Both the position numbers and the translations under genes were made by a program. The notes under the pieces were generated by a model, which had not been told where the DNA came from, searched no databases, and saw only the letters and a program-made list of their open reading frames with translations. DNA of 64,000 bases from Vulcaniibacterium tengchongense (lineage in GTDB: Bacteria > Pseudomonadota > Gammaproteobacteria > Xanthomonadales > Xanthomonadaceae), in assembly GCF_003814555.1 (NCBI RefSeq), contig NZ_RKQN01000001.1, positions 124,001-188,000 of the forward strand, in the 5' to 3' direction. Shown piece after piece: positions 16,383 through 24,913 of the stretch (the first letter of the stretch is position 1; the number at the start of each line of letters is the position of its first letter).

Positions 16383-18323
16383 TCACCGCGCATAGCGCCC
16401 GCCACAGGCGGCGTCCTGGCCGGGGCCGAGTTCCAGCGTCGCCAGCAGCGCGGCGGGCGGGGCGATGCTGCCGAGGCCGAGCGCGACCGCGCCGCGCAGG
16501 CCGAGCGCGCCCAGGTCCGGCCGCACCCGCGGCTTGGCGAAGGTGCCGTCGACGCGCAGCGGCGTGCGCAGCGCGAGCAGGCTGCGGTCCTTCGGCCGCG
16601 GGCGGATGGTGAGGTCGAGCGTCTCGTCGCGCAGGCCGATCGTGCCGGCGCCGATCAGGATGGTGTCGGTGCTGTCGAACGCCAGCGAGCGCGCGGTCAT
16701 CGCGCCGTCGGCGACGGCGAAATCGGCGAACGCGCAGCGCACCGGGATCATCCGGTCGCCGGCGAGCTTGAACTTGAGGATCTCGGCCAGGTCGATGCCG
16801 GCCATCTCCATCAGCAGGTTGCTGATCCGGCCGGGGCCCATGCCGAGCGCGACCTCGCCGTCGCTGCTGCCGAGCATCGCCGCGATCGAGTTGCCGGTGC
16901 CGCGCAGGTCGACGCGGCCGCCGGCCTTGCCGACCGCGTTGCGCATCAGCTGCACCTGCGGCAGCAGCCGCGACAGGTCCATGCCGCGCGCCTCGGCCTG
17001 CACCGCGGTGCGGATCGGCGCGCCGCGCGCGTCCATCCGCACGGTGGAGCGCAGCCGCCCGCCGGCCACGCCGAAGTCCAGCGGGTCCAGCCGCAGCAGG
17101 CCGTTCTCCAGCAGCAGGTGCGCGTCCATGTCGTCCAGCGGCAGCTTCGGGGCCTGGATCCGCGCCGCGCGCAGGCGCACGTCGGCGTCCATCGCGCGCA
17201 GCTTCTCCAGTTCGTACGGCGTGTCCGGCAGCACGCGGCCGTCGCGGCGCTCGCGCGCGGCCGCGCTCGCGTCGTCGCCGACGTCGGGCGGCGCGCCGAC
17301 CAGGCCGGCGAGGTCGTCGAAATCGAGCAGCCGCGAATGCAGGTCGGCGCGGAAGTACGGGCGCGCGCCGCCGGTCTCGATGCCGGCTTCGCCGGACAGG
17401 TCGCTGTCGCCGACCCGGCCGCGGAAGCCGGAATAGCGCCACAGCGTGTTCTCGCGGCGGAGGCGGCCGTCGAGCGCGTACCGCGGCGTCGGCGGCAGGG
17501 CCAGGCCGACCAGCGGATACAGCTCGGCCAGGTCCTGGCCGGACAGCGCGAATTGCAGATCGAAGTGGCGCAGGCGCAGCGGATCGAACAGCGTGCCGCG
17601 CGCGTGCGCCCGGGTGCGGCCGGCGCGGGCGCGCAGGTCGATGCGGTAGGGCGCGTCGGCATCGCGCAGGCCCAGCGGCGAGGCGGCGACGCCGCTCAGG
17701 CGGAACGCGCTGCCGCGCCAGAGCCCGCCGCCGGCGATCCGCACCGGCGCCGGGCCGCCGCGGACACGCTCGCTGGCCAGGCCGACGCGGATGTCGGTGC
17801 GCCGACGCGGGTCGACGAAACGCAGCCGGCCCTGGTCGACCCACAGGCTGCGCAGGCGCACGCGGCTTTCGCCGCCGCGCTCGCCGAACGCCCAATTGCC
17901 GGCGCCGCTGGCCGGGTCGATCTCGAGCAGCACGGTCGGCCGGCGCAGGCGCAACTCCGGCACCACCGCGCGCCCGCGCAGCAGGGCGCCCAGCTCGAGG
18001 CGCAGGTCGACGCGCTCGGCCGCGGCCATGGTCGGCTCGCGCGCCCAGGCGGCGTTGCCGAAGCGCACCCGTTCCGCCGAGATCCGCGGGGTCCAGCCGA
18101 GGTCGACGTCGAGATCGCCGCCGATGTCGAAGCTGCGTCCGGTGCTCGCGTGCACCGCGCGCTCCACCGGCCCGCGGAACCAGTTCCAGTCCCAGAGCGC
18201 GATCAGCACCGCGACCGCCACCAGCAGCAGCGCCAGCGCGGCCAGCCACGGATGGCGGCGGACGAAGCGCCGCGGCGGTCCGGCGGCGGAAGCGGGGCTG
18301 GCGTGGCGCGGCATGTCCGGCAT
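16383..18323 (-). CDS. AsmA-family envelope protein
   Basis: 646 residues. One N-terminal membrane anchor (PWLAALALLLVAVAVLIALW) followed by a periplasmic AsmA-like region: GGDLDVDLGWTPRISAERVR near the start and the C-terminal AsmA_2-type block from GKAGGRVDLRGTGNSIAAML to DRMIPVRCAFADFAVADGAM. AsmA-like proteins are linked to lipid transport and outer-membrane homeostasis. The start is ATG 18323 or 18314. It stands alone on the minus strand; the 83 bases after it contain only GC-rich inverted repeats. Confidence 0.88.
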   Translation of the reverse strand: MPDMPRHASPASAAGPPRRFVRRHPWLAALALLLVAVAVLIALWDWNWFRGPVERAVHASTGRSFDIGGDLDVDLGWTPRISAERVRFGNAAWAREPTMAAAERVDLRLELGALLRGRAVVPELRLRRPTVLLEIDPASGAGNWAFGERGGESRVRLRSLWVDQGRLRFVDPRRRTDIRVGLASERVRGGPAPVRIAGGGLWRGSAFRLSGVAASPLGLRDADAPYRIDLRARAGRTRAHARGTLFDPLRLRHFDLQFALSGQDLAELYPLVGLALPPTPRYALDGRLRRENTLWRYSGFRGRVGDSDLSGEAGIETGGARPYFRADLHSRLLDFDDLAGLVGAPPDVGDDASAAARERRDGRVLPDTPYELEKLRAMDADVRLRAARIQAPKLPLDDMDAHLLLENGLLRLDPLDFGVAGGRLRSTVRMDARGAPIRTAVQAEARGMDLSRLLPQVQLMRNAVGKAGGRVDLRGTGNSIAAMLGSSDGEVALGMGPGRISNLLMEMAGIDLAEILKFKLAGDRMIPVRCAFADFAVADGAMTARSLAFDSTDTILIGAGTIGLRDETLDLTIRPRPKDRSLLALRTPLRVDGTFAKPRVRPDLGALGLRGAVALGLGSIAPPAALLATLELGPGQDAACGGRYAR

Positions 18324-18437
18324 GGGGTTCGGGGCCGTCGCCGCGCCGCCGGGGCACGACGGGAGGCACGGCCGGCGGGGTCGGCCCCCACCATCGTCCG
18401 CCGCCGGTCAAACGGCGGTGAATGCGTTGGGGCCGAT

Positions 18438-19133
18438 TCAGGCCGGCAGCATCTGGGCCAGCACGGCGACGTAGTGGCAGGCGCTGCCGGCGACCACGAA
18501 CAGGTGCCAGATCGCGTGCGAGTAGGGCAGCGACGGCCGGTGGTAGAACACCGTGCCGAGCGTGTAGAACACGCCGCCGGCGAGCAGCCAGCCGAAGGTC
18601 CAGCCGTCGAGCGCGTCGAGCAGCGGCTCGATCGCGACGACCACCAGCCAGCCCATCGCGATGTAGATCGCGGTGGACAGCCGCTTGAAGCGGCCGGTGA
18701 AGAACAGCTTGAACGCGACGCCGGCCAACGCCAGGGTCCAGATCGCGGCGAACAGGCCCCAGCCCCACGGCCCGCGCAGCCCGACCAGGGTGAACGGCGT
18801 GTAGGTGCCGGCGATCAGCAGGTAGATCGCGCAGTGGTCGCAGACTTTCAGCCGCGCCTTGGCGCGCGGGTGCGGCACCGCGTGATACAGGGTCGAAGCG
18901 AGGTAGAGCAGCAGCAGGCACAGCCCGAACACGATCGCCCCGGCCAGGCGCCAGCCGTCGCCCGAGCGGGCCGCCAGCGCGACCAGCACCGTCCCGCCGG
19001 CCAGCGCAGCGGCCGCACCGAGGCCGTGGGTGAGCGCGTTGGCGAACTCCTCGCGCGGCGACGCGCCGCCCGGGTGCGGCGGCGGCGCGGAGGAGGTCGC
19101 GAGCGAACGAGCGCTGTCCATACGGAACGGCAT
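18438..19133 (-). CDS. TrhA/hemolysin III family membrane protein
   Basis: 231 residues from ATG 19133 (or 227 from ATG 19121). Seven hydrophobic segments with the family signatures EEFANALTHGLG at the start, LYLASTLYHAVPH, VCDHCAIYLLIAGTYTPF, and HAIWHLFVVAGSACHYVAV at the end, in which the conserved His/Asp residues form a metal site. Members belong to the PAQR superfamily and have been linked to membrane fluidity and energetics; haemolysis is not implied. It is flanked by intergenic stretches of about 100 bases, so it is probably monocistronic. Confidence 0.92.
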   Translation of the reverse strand: MPFRMDSARSLATSSAPPPHPGGASPREEFANALTHGLGAAAALAGGTVLVALAARSGDGWRLAGAIVFGLCLLLLYLASTLYHAVPHPRAKARLKVCDHCAIYLLIAGTYTPFTLVGLRGPWGWGLFAAIWTLALAGVAFKLFFTGRFKRLSTAIYIAMGWLVVVAIEPLLDALDGWTFGWLLAGGVFYTLGTVFYHRPSLPYSHAIWHLFVVAGSACHYVAVLAQMLPA

Positions 19134-19237
19134 CGTAGCGCATCGATGGCGGGCGGCGGGCGGGCGCCCGACGGCACGGCGCCGACCGGATCGCGCGCGC
19201 TCGGCCGTGCCCTGCGCCGTGCGCCCGCAGGAGGCCG

Positions 19238-19525
19238 CTATCGGCCGAACAGTCCCAGCCACCAGGCCGCCCACGCGCCCAGCGCGGCGAGCTGCACGGC
19301 GACGATGGCCCAGAACGCGACGCGGAAGCCGCGCTTCTCGGTCTTGTGGCGGAACGCGCGCATCGCCAGCCAGGCGCCGGCGGAGCCGCCGACCGCGGCC
19401 AGGCCGAGCAGCGAGTTCTCCGGCACCCGCGCCGCGCCGCGGCGCGCCATCGCCTTGTCGTAGCCGTACACGGCGAAGGCCAGCACGTTGGCGACCAGCA
19501 GCCAGGCGAGGATCGCTTCCAGCAT
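19238..19525 (-). CDS. DUF1294 small membrane protein
   Basis: 95 residues. Three hydrophobic segments (ILAWLLVANVLAFAVYGYDK, LLGLAAVGGSAGAWLAMRAF and VAFWAIVAVQLAALGAWAAW) with the family motif YDKAMARRG...RVPE and RHKTEK. The function of DUF1294 proteins is not known; some carry a fused cold-shock domain, absent here. The start ATG shares one base with the prfC stop (TGATG), so it is translationally coupled to prfC. Confidence 0.88.
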   Translation of the reverse strand: MLEAILAWLLVANVLAFAVYGYDKAMARRGAARVPENSLLGLAAVGGSAGAWLAMRAFRHKTEKRGFRVAFWAIVAVQLAALGAWAAWWLGLFGR

Positions 19526-21129
19526 CAGGCGATCTCCACCGCGTGCGCGTGCTCGCGGGTGGCCAGGAAGCGCACCGCCGGCGCGCGTTCCTCGGCCAGT
19601 TGCAGGTTGACCCGGGTCGGGGCGAGGTAGACCAGCTCGCCGGCCGCATCGAGCGCGAGGTTCGGCGCGTGCTTGTCGCGGAACTCCTCGAGCTTCTTCG
19701 GATCGTCGCAGCGGATCCAGCGCGCGGTGGCCACCTGCACCGGCTCGAACGTCGCGTCGACGCCGTACTCGTCCTTCAGCCGGTAGGCGACCACGTCGAA
19801 CTGCAGCACGCCGACCGCGCCGAGGATCAGGTCGTTGCTCATCAGCGGGCGGAAGAACTGGGTGGCGCCTTCCTCCGACAGCTGCGCCAGGCCCTTCTGC
19901 AGCTGCTTCAGCTTGAGCGGGTCGCGCAGGCGCGCGCGGCGGAACAGCTCCGGCGCGAAGTTGGGGATGCCGACGAAGCTCAGCGCCTCGCCCTCGGTGA
20001 AGCTGTCGCCGATCGAGATCGTGCCGTGGTTGTGGATGCCGATCACGTCGCCCGGGAACGCGCTCTCGGCGATCTCGCGGTCGGAGGCCATGAAGGTCAG
20101 CGCGTTGGCCAGCTTCAGCTCCTTGCCGCTGCGCACGTGGAAGGCCTTCATTCCCGCCTTGAACTCGCCGGAGCAGACGCGCATGAACGCCACCCGGTCG
20201 CGGTGCTGCGGATCCATGTTGGCCTGGATCTTGAACACGAAGCCGGTGAGCCTGTGTTCGGTCGGCTGCACCTCGCGGCCGGTGGTCGCGCGCGGCTTGG
20301 GCGCGGGCGCGTGCTCGACGAAGAAGTCCAGCAGCAGCTGCACGCCGAAGTTGTTCACCGCCGAGCCGAAGAACACCGGCGTCTGCCGGCCGCGCAGGTA
20401 GGCGTCCGGGTCGAACGGGTGCGAGGCGCCCTCGACCAGCTCCAGCTGCTCGCGCAACTCGGCCAGCGTCTGTTCGCCGATGCGTTCGGCCAGCGCCGGG
20501 TCGTCGATCGACGCGAAGATGGTCGAATCCTGCCGGGTGAAGTTGCGCCCGGGCTCGTACAGGTGCACCTCGCCGGTGAGCAGGTGGACCACGCCCTTGA
20601 GCCGCTGGCCCATGCCGATCGGCCAGGTGATCGGCGCGCACTGGATCTTCAGCACGCTCTCGACCTCGTCCAGCAGCTCGATCGGGTCCTTGCCTTCGCG
20701 GTCGAGCTTGTTGATGAAGGTCATGATCGGCGTGTCGCGCAGGCGGCACACCTCCATCAGCTTGATCGTGCGCTCCTCGACGCCCTTGGCGACGTCGATC
20801 ACCATCAGCGCGGAGTCGACCGCGGTCAGCACGCGGTAGGTGTCCTCGCCGAAGTCGGCGTGGCCCGGGGTGTCGAGCAGGTTGACGATGCGGCCCTCGT
20901 ACGGGAACTGCATCACCGAGCTGGTGACCGAGATGCCGCGCTCCTTCTCCAGCGCCATCCAGTCGGACGTCGCATGGCGCGCGGCCTTGCGGCCCTTCAC
21001 CGAGCCGGCCATCTGGATCGCCCCGCCGAACAGCAGCAGCTTCTCGGTCAGCGTGGTCTTGCCCGCGTCGGGGTGCGAGATGATCGCGAAGGTGCGGCGG
21101 CGGGCGGCTTCGGTGGCGACGTCGGACAT
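19525..21129 (-). CDS. prfC: Peptide chain release factor 3
   Basis: 534 residues, full length. A translational GTPase that removes RF1/RF2 from the ribosome after peptide release. GTPase motifs are [15 protein letters not shown] (G1), [14 protein letters not shown] (G3) and [12 protein letters not shown] (G4). The RF3-specific C-terminal region contains [15 protein letters not shown]. The start is ATG 21129; the N-terminus [20 protein letters not shown] is typical. A perfect TATAAT -10 lies about 63 bases upstream. The DUF1294 gene follows with a 1-base overlap. Confidence 0.97.
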   Translation of the reverse strand: MSDVATEAARRRTFAIISHPDAGKTTLTEKLLLFGGAIQMAGSVKGRKAARHATSDWMALEKERGISVTSSVMQFPYEGRIVNLLDTPGHADFGEDTYRVLTAVDSALMVIDVAKGVEERTIKLMEVCRLRDTPIMTFINKLDREGKDPIELLDEVESVLKIQCAPITWPIGMGQRLKGVVHLLTGEVHLYEPGRNFTRQDSTIFASIDDPALAERIGEQTLAELREQLELVEGASHPFDPDAYLRGRQTPVFFGSAVNNFGVQLLLDFFVEHAPAPKPRATTGREVQPTEHRLTGFVFKIQANMDPQHRDRVAFMRVCSGEFKAGMKAFHVRSGKELKLANALTFMASDREIAESAFPGDVIGIHNHGTISIGDSFTEGEALSFVGIPNFAPELFRRARLRDPLKLKQLQKGLAQLSEEGATQFFRPLMSNDLILGAVGVLQFDVVAYRLKDEYGVDATFEPVQVATARWIRCDDPKKLEEFRDKHAPNLALDAAGELVYLAPTRVNLQLAEERAPAVRFLATREHAHAVEIA

Positions 21130-21191
21130 GGCGAGGGGCGCGCGGCGGCCGGACGGAAGGCCCGCGGGCGGGAGGCTTGGGGAAGCCGGGC

Positions 21192-21197
21192 ATTATA
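21192..21197 (-). promoter_or_regulatory. -10 element of prfC
   Basis: TATAAT on the minus strand, a perfect consensus hexamer standing out in GC-rich DNA, 63 bases before the prfC start. No convincing -35 is seen 17 bases upstream. The rest of the 21130-21417 gap holds nothing I can name. Confidence 0.55.
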
Positions 21198-21417
21198 CCG
21201 CCTGCGCTGCGGCCGCCGTCCGCAGGCCCTGGCGTGGCCGGTGCGCACCGCCGCCGAGGCGCGGCGCCGGCGCCCTGGACCGGCGCGCCGACGCGCCGGG
21301 AGCGCACGAAGTGTGCGGCGCGCCGCAGTTCGTGCGTGCCGCGCCGGCCCGGGGCTAAAGCGCGGCCGGGCGCGGCCGCTATCGGCTCAGGAACCGTGGC
21401 TTTCCGGAGAGGTGGCA

Positions 21418-22503
21418 GTGCGCATCGTGATCGTGGGCGAGGACGTCGGCCAGGCCGGCGCGTTCGAGCAGGCCTTGGCCGATTTCGGCCTGGACTGGCA
21501 GGCGCAGTGGCTGGCCGATCCGGCGCAGGCGCTGAACCTGCCGGCCGACGCCGTCATCGACGTGTTCGTCGCCGGCATGCAGGCCGGCCCCTTGCCCGGC
21601 CCGGTGCTGCTGGCCCAGCTGGCGGCGCTGTACCCGCAGGCGGTGCGCGTGCTGCTGCTGGAGGACCGCGACGCCGCCCTGCTGCAGGGGCTGGATTGCG
21701 CGCACCGGCTGCTGTCGCGGCCGCTGCGGGCGGAGGAGCTGATCGAGGCGGTGGAGAGCGTCGCCGACCTGCGGCAGATGCTCGACGGCGACGAGCTCAA
21801 GCAGGCGATCGGCCGGATCGGCTCGCTGCCGCCGCCGCCGCGGCTGTACCTGGAGCTCACCCGGCTGCTGCGCGACCCGGACGCCAGCAACGCGGCGATC
21901 GCGCAGACCCTGTCGCAGGACCCGGCGATCGTCGCCAAGGTGCTGCGGCTGTGCAATTCGGCGTATTTCTCCGGCGGCCGCGAAACCACCGACATCCGCG
22001 CCGCGGTGACCCGGCTCGGCCACCAGGCGCTGCTGCGGCTGGTGCTGGCCAGCGAGACCTTCCACGCGCCGCAGTTCGGCGGCGGCGTCGACCGCGCGGC
22101 GATGCAGGACCGCGCGCTGCGCACCTCCAGGCTGGCGCGGCGGCTGCTCGCCGGCCCCAGCGCCGAACTGGCCGCGACCGCGGGGCTGCTGGCCGAGGTC
22201 GGCCGGCTGCTGCCGGGCGTCGCGGCGCAGGAGGGCGATGCCGGGCCGCACTACGCCGAAGCGGGCGCGTACCTGCTCGGCCTGTGGGGCTTGCCGATGC
22301 CGATCGTCGAGGGCGTCGCCTACCACCACCGCCCGGCGCGGCTGCGCTCGACCGGCTTCTGGGTCGCCGGCGCGGTGCACGTCGCCGCGGCGCTGGTCGC
22401 CGGCACGCCGGTGGACGAGGCCTACCTGCGCTCGGTCGGCATGATCGACCGCCTGCCGCAGTGGCGCGACATGGTGGAGCCGCCGGCGCAGGAAGCCGCC
22501 TGA
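21418..22503 (+). CDS. HDOD-domain protein with degenerate receiver
   Basis: 361 residues. The start is GTG 21418, preceded by GGAGAGG at 5 bases. Residues about 1-110 have the fold pattern of a response-regulator receiver (VRIVIVGED, AVRVLLLEDRDAAL, HRLLSRPLRAEEL), but the segment that normally carries the phosphorylated Asp reads VIDVFVAGMQAGPLPG, with Gly at that position. Residues about 115-310 are an HDOD domain (AIAQTLSQDPAIVAKVLRLC, SAYFSGGRETTDIRAAVTRL, VEGVAYHHRP). Such proteins act in signalling, often with c-di-GMP or chemotaxis systems. It is divergent from prfC and converges on the M23 gene. Confidence 0.85.
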   Translation: MRIVIVGEDVGQAGAFEQALADFGLDWQAQWLADPAQALNLPADAVIDVFVAGMQAGPLPGPVLLAQLAALYPQAVRVLLLEDRDAALLQGLDCAHRLLSRPLRAEELIEAVESVADLRQMLDGDELKQAIGRIGSLPPPPRLYLELTRLLRDPDASNAAIAQTLSQDPAIVAKVLRLCNSAYFSGGRETTDIRAAVTRLGHQALLRLVLASETFHAPQFGGGVDRAAMQDRALRTSRLARRLLAGPSAELAATAGLLAEVGRLLPGVAAQEGDAGPHYAEAGAYLLGLWGLPMPIVEGVAYHHRPARLRSTGFWVAGAVHVAAALVAGTPVDEAYLRSVGMIDRLPQWRDMVEPPAQEAA

Positions 22504-22530
22504 AGGAGCGGGCGGCGAGGAGCGAGGGCC

Positions 22531-22547
22531 ACGGGGCATCACCCCGT
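22531..22547 (+). terminator. Hairpin between HDOD gene and M23 peptidase gene
   Basis: ACGGGG - CATCA - CCCCGT, a perfect 6-bp stem in the 72-base gap between convergent genes. There is no T tract, so termination may be weak or Rho-assisted; it could serve both strands. Confidence 0.45.
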
Positions 22548-22575
22548 CTCCCGTTGCCGACGCCCCGTTTCCCGC

Positions 22576-23493
22576 TCAGCGTCCGCCGGCGATCCGCAGC
22601 GGCCCGCGCGGGCCGGCCATCCGGAACGGGACCGACTCCAGGCGCATGCCGCGGTTGACCTGCACCGCGAAATGCAGGTGCGGGCCGGTGCTGAAGCCGG
22701 TGTTGCCGGACAGGCCGATCTGCTGGCCGGCGCGCACGCGCTGGCCGACCCGCACCAGCACGCCGTTGTCGGCGTTGAGGTGGGCGTACAGGGCCATGCT
22801 GCCGTCGTCGTGCAGGATGCGCACGAAGTTGGCGCGGCCGCCGTAGCGCTCGCGGTTGAGCCCGGCCTGGTCGAAGTCGGATTCGACCTGCATCACCGTG
22901 CCCTCGCGCGCGGCCAGCACCGGCGTGCCGACCGCCGCGGCGAAGTCCACCGCGTAGCGGTTCTGCGGATCGGCGTGGCTGAAATGGCCGCCGTAGCCCT
23001 GGTCGATGCGGAAGTCCGCCTGCCGCAGCGGCAGCAGGTACTCGACGTCGCGCGCGCGCGCGGCCGGGTCGCCGGGGGTGCCGGTCAGCGCCAGTTCGAA
23101 GTCGCCGCCGCTGTCCGGATCGGCCAGGCCCAGCACCGCGACCAGCGCGCTGCCGCGTGCCGGCACGGTGGCGCGCGCCGGCAGGCTCGGGCGCGAGGCG
23201 AAGTTGTGGCTGCGGGCGAAGCCGAGTTCGACCTCGACCGGCCCGGCGAGGCGGTTGTCGGCCCAGGCCAGGTAGCGTTCGCCGTCCTGCTCCAGGCGCA
23301 GCCGCGCGATCGCGCCGGGCTCGGCCTGCACCGGGATCGCCTGCACCGCGGCCGGCGGCGCGTCGGGCACGTGGTCGCCGTAATGGGTGACGCCGTTGCG
23401 GTCGGTCCAGCGGTAGACCTTGGCCGCGCCGGCGGCGGACGCGGCCGTCGCCAGCGCCGCCCCGAGCGTCCAGGCGAAAGTGCGTGCGCGCAT
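22576..23493 (-). CDS. M23-family peptidase with N-terminal DUF4124
   Basis: 305 residues. Signal peptide (FAWTLGAALATAASAAGA), then a DUF4124 motif KVYRWTDRNGVTHYGDHVP, a beta-rich middle region, and a LytM/M23 domain. Zinc-site motifs are HFSHADPQNRYAVDF and GPHLHFAVQ. Predicted periplasmic endopeptidase or activator acting on peptidoglycan cross-links. The start is ATG 23493, 5 bases after the stop of the upstream lipoprotein gene, so the two are likely co-transcribed. Whether it is catalytic was judged only from the conserved His/Asp pattern. Confidence 0.9.
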   Translation of the reverse strand: MRARTFAWTLGAALATAASAAGAAKVYRWTDRNGVTHYGDHVPDAPPAAVQAIPVQAEPGAIARLRLEQDGERYLAWADNRLAGPVEVELGFARSHNFASRPSLPARATVPARGSALVAVLGLADPDSGGDFELALTGTPGDPAARARDVEYLLPLRQADFRIDQGYGGHFSHADPQNRYAVDFAAAVGTPVLAAREGTVMQVESDFDQAGLNRERYGGRANFVRILHDDGSMALYAHLNADNGVLVRVGQRVRAGQQIGLSGNTGFSTGPHLHFAVQVNRGMRLESVPFRMAGPRGPLRIAGGR

Positions 23494-23498
23494 GGGCT

Positions 23499-24542
23499 TC
23501 AGTCGAGGCAGCCGGGCGGCAGGTCCAGCACGCGCGCGACTTCGGCCAGGTCGAACGCGGCCACGGCATGGTCGTCGTGCACCGCGAACAGCGCGCCGAA
23601 CGGGAAGGCCGCGGTCGCCGCGGCGTGCACGGCGATGGCGCCGGTGCCGGCGACGGTTTCGCCGCGGAAGCCGCCGCGCGGCGCCAGCGCGGCGCGGTCG
23701 AACAGGCGGAACCCGGTGCGCGCGGCGCGGCGCTCGGCCGCGATCCAGTAGCCGCTCCCGTCCGGGCAGGCCCACAGCGCCAGGCCCGCGGCCGCGCCGT
23801 CCAGAGCCGGCGCCGCGCCGCGCGCGTCGCCGCCATCGAAGCGGTAGGCGCGCAGGGCGGTGCCGTGCGCGCCCGCGTCGGCGAGCAGCAGGCGTCCGGA
23901 CGCATCGTCGCCGGCGATCGCCGCGGCGCCGCGCAGCGCCGCGGTCCCGCGGTCGCCGAACGCGCCGAGGTGGCGCGCGCGCGCGCGGCCGTCCTCGTCG
24001 AAGCCGAGCACGTAGCGGTGCACGCGGCGACCGGGCCCGGCCTCCGGCGCGTCGGCGTCGACGACGTAGACCCGCAGTTCGTCCGGCGCGGTCTCGTCGA
24101 CCCAGAGCGCATCCGGGGCGTGCAGCTCGGCCTCGCCGAAGCTGCCGAGCGGGGCGAAGTCCGGCAGGCCCAGCACCTGCACGCGGCGGTTGCCGCGCTC
24201 GGCCACGAACAGGCGCTCGCCGAACGCCGCCACGCCTGCCGGACGCAGGAACCGGCCCGGCCCCCGGCCGCGCGCGCCGACCGTGCGCAGGCGCGCGCCG
24301 CTGTCGGCATCGAACACGAGCAGGCGGTCGGCCGCCGGCGCGGCGGCGATCAGCCAGGCGCCGCCGTCCTCGGCCGGCCAGGTCGCGAGCGCGCCGAGCG
24401 CCTCCGGCTGCGCCGCGGACACGTAGCGCTCGAGCACCTCGCGCGGGCCGTCCGCGGAAGGCGCAGGCGGGGCGGGCGGCGCGCTGGTGCAGGCCGGGAG
24501 CACGGCCGCGAGCAGCGAAACGGCGAAGGCGCGCAGGGTCAT
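23499..24542 (-). CDS. Beta-propeller lipoprotein, phytase/NHL-like
   Basis: 347 residues. The start is ATG 24542; signal peptide with lipobox LPAC (SLLAAVLPACTSAPP), so it is probably anchored in the envelope. The mature region has repeated blade-like segments (DRLLVFDADSGARLRTVGAR, RFLRPAGVAAFGERLFVAER, NRRVQVLGLPDF), matching NHL/phytase-type propellers. Later segments GSGYWIAAERR and GTGAIAVHAAATAAFPFGAL are reminiscent of beta-propeller phytases, but I did not find all calcium-site acids, so activity is uncertain. Upstream partner of the M23 gene; divergent from the methionine riboswitch. Confidence 0.75.
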   Translation of the reverse strand: MTLRAFAVSLLAAVLPACTSAPPAPPAPSADGPREVLERYVSAAQPEALGALATWPAEDGGAWLIAAAPAADRLLVFDADSGARLRTVGARGRGPGRFLRPAGVAAFGERLFVAERGNRRVQVLGLPDFAPLGSFGEAELHAPDALWVDETAPDELRVYVVDADAPEAGPGRRVHRYVLGFDEDGRARARHLGAFGDRGTAALRGAAAIAGDDASGRLLLADAGAHGTALRAYRFDGGDARGAAPALDGAAAGLALWACPDGSGYWIAAERRAARTGFRLFDRAALAPRGGFRGETVAGTGAIAVHAAATAAFPFGALFAVHDDHAVAAFDLAEVARVLDLPPGCLD

Positions 24543-24679
24543 GGGCGGGAGTTTATGCGATGCGCTCCGCGGGTCCTTTCCCGCGGACGCGGCGAGGCGA
24601 CGCCGGTCGCGTGCGCGCCGCGGCCGCTCCGCGCGACGCAAGCGCCGAAATAATAAATCGCTATATGCGGATGAAGCGA

Positions 24680-24708
24680 TTGACATCGGTCGCGGCCGCC
24701 GGCAGACT
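24680..24708 (+). promoter_or_regulatory. Promoter of the methionine riboswitch/metX operon
   Basis: TTGACA (24680-24685), a consensus -35, then 17 bases and CAGACT (24703-24708) as a plausible -10. The predicted start of transcription is around 24714, at the 5' edge of the riboswitch. An AT-rich stretch (around 24648-24667) lies just upstream. Confidence 0.65.
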
Positions 24709-24712
24709 GGCC

Positions 24713-24841
24713 GCATCCATCGAGACCGGCTGAGGGACAGGCCCTACGAAGCCGGGGCAACCCAGCGACGCGGCATGCGAGTGCCGCGGAGCGAAGGTGC
24801 CAATTCCTGCGACGGGCTTCGGCCGGTCGGAAGATGGTTGC
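24713..24841 (+). ncRNA. SAM-I (S-box) riboswitch
   Basis: A cis-acting RNA aptamer for S-adenosylmethionine, expected to shut the met operon when SAM is abundant. P1 is formed by GCATCCATC (24713-24721) and GATGGTTGC (24833-24841), 8 of 9 pairs. Core conserved blocks are present in order: CTGAGGGACAGGCCC, then ACGAAGCCGGGGCAACC, a variable GC-rich P3 hairpin, and AAGGTGCCAATTCCTGC. A downstream hairpin (GCGCA at 24845-24849 with TGCGC at 24872-24876, inner stem CTCCC/GGGAG) could act in the expression platform. There is no U tract, so control of translation or Rho-dependent termination is more likely than intrinsic termination. Confidence 0.9.
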
Positions 24842-24913
24842 GTTGCGCATTCCTCCTCCCCGGCGCGGGAGTGCGCTCGGCGACTCGCAGGCTCGATGGC
24901 CCCGTCACACCGG

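Noticed and set aside
24797-24913. N-terminal extension of metX into the riboswitch
   Set aside because: The GTG start lies inside conserved SAM-I aptamer sequence; the extension shows no conserved protein pattern.
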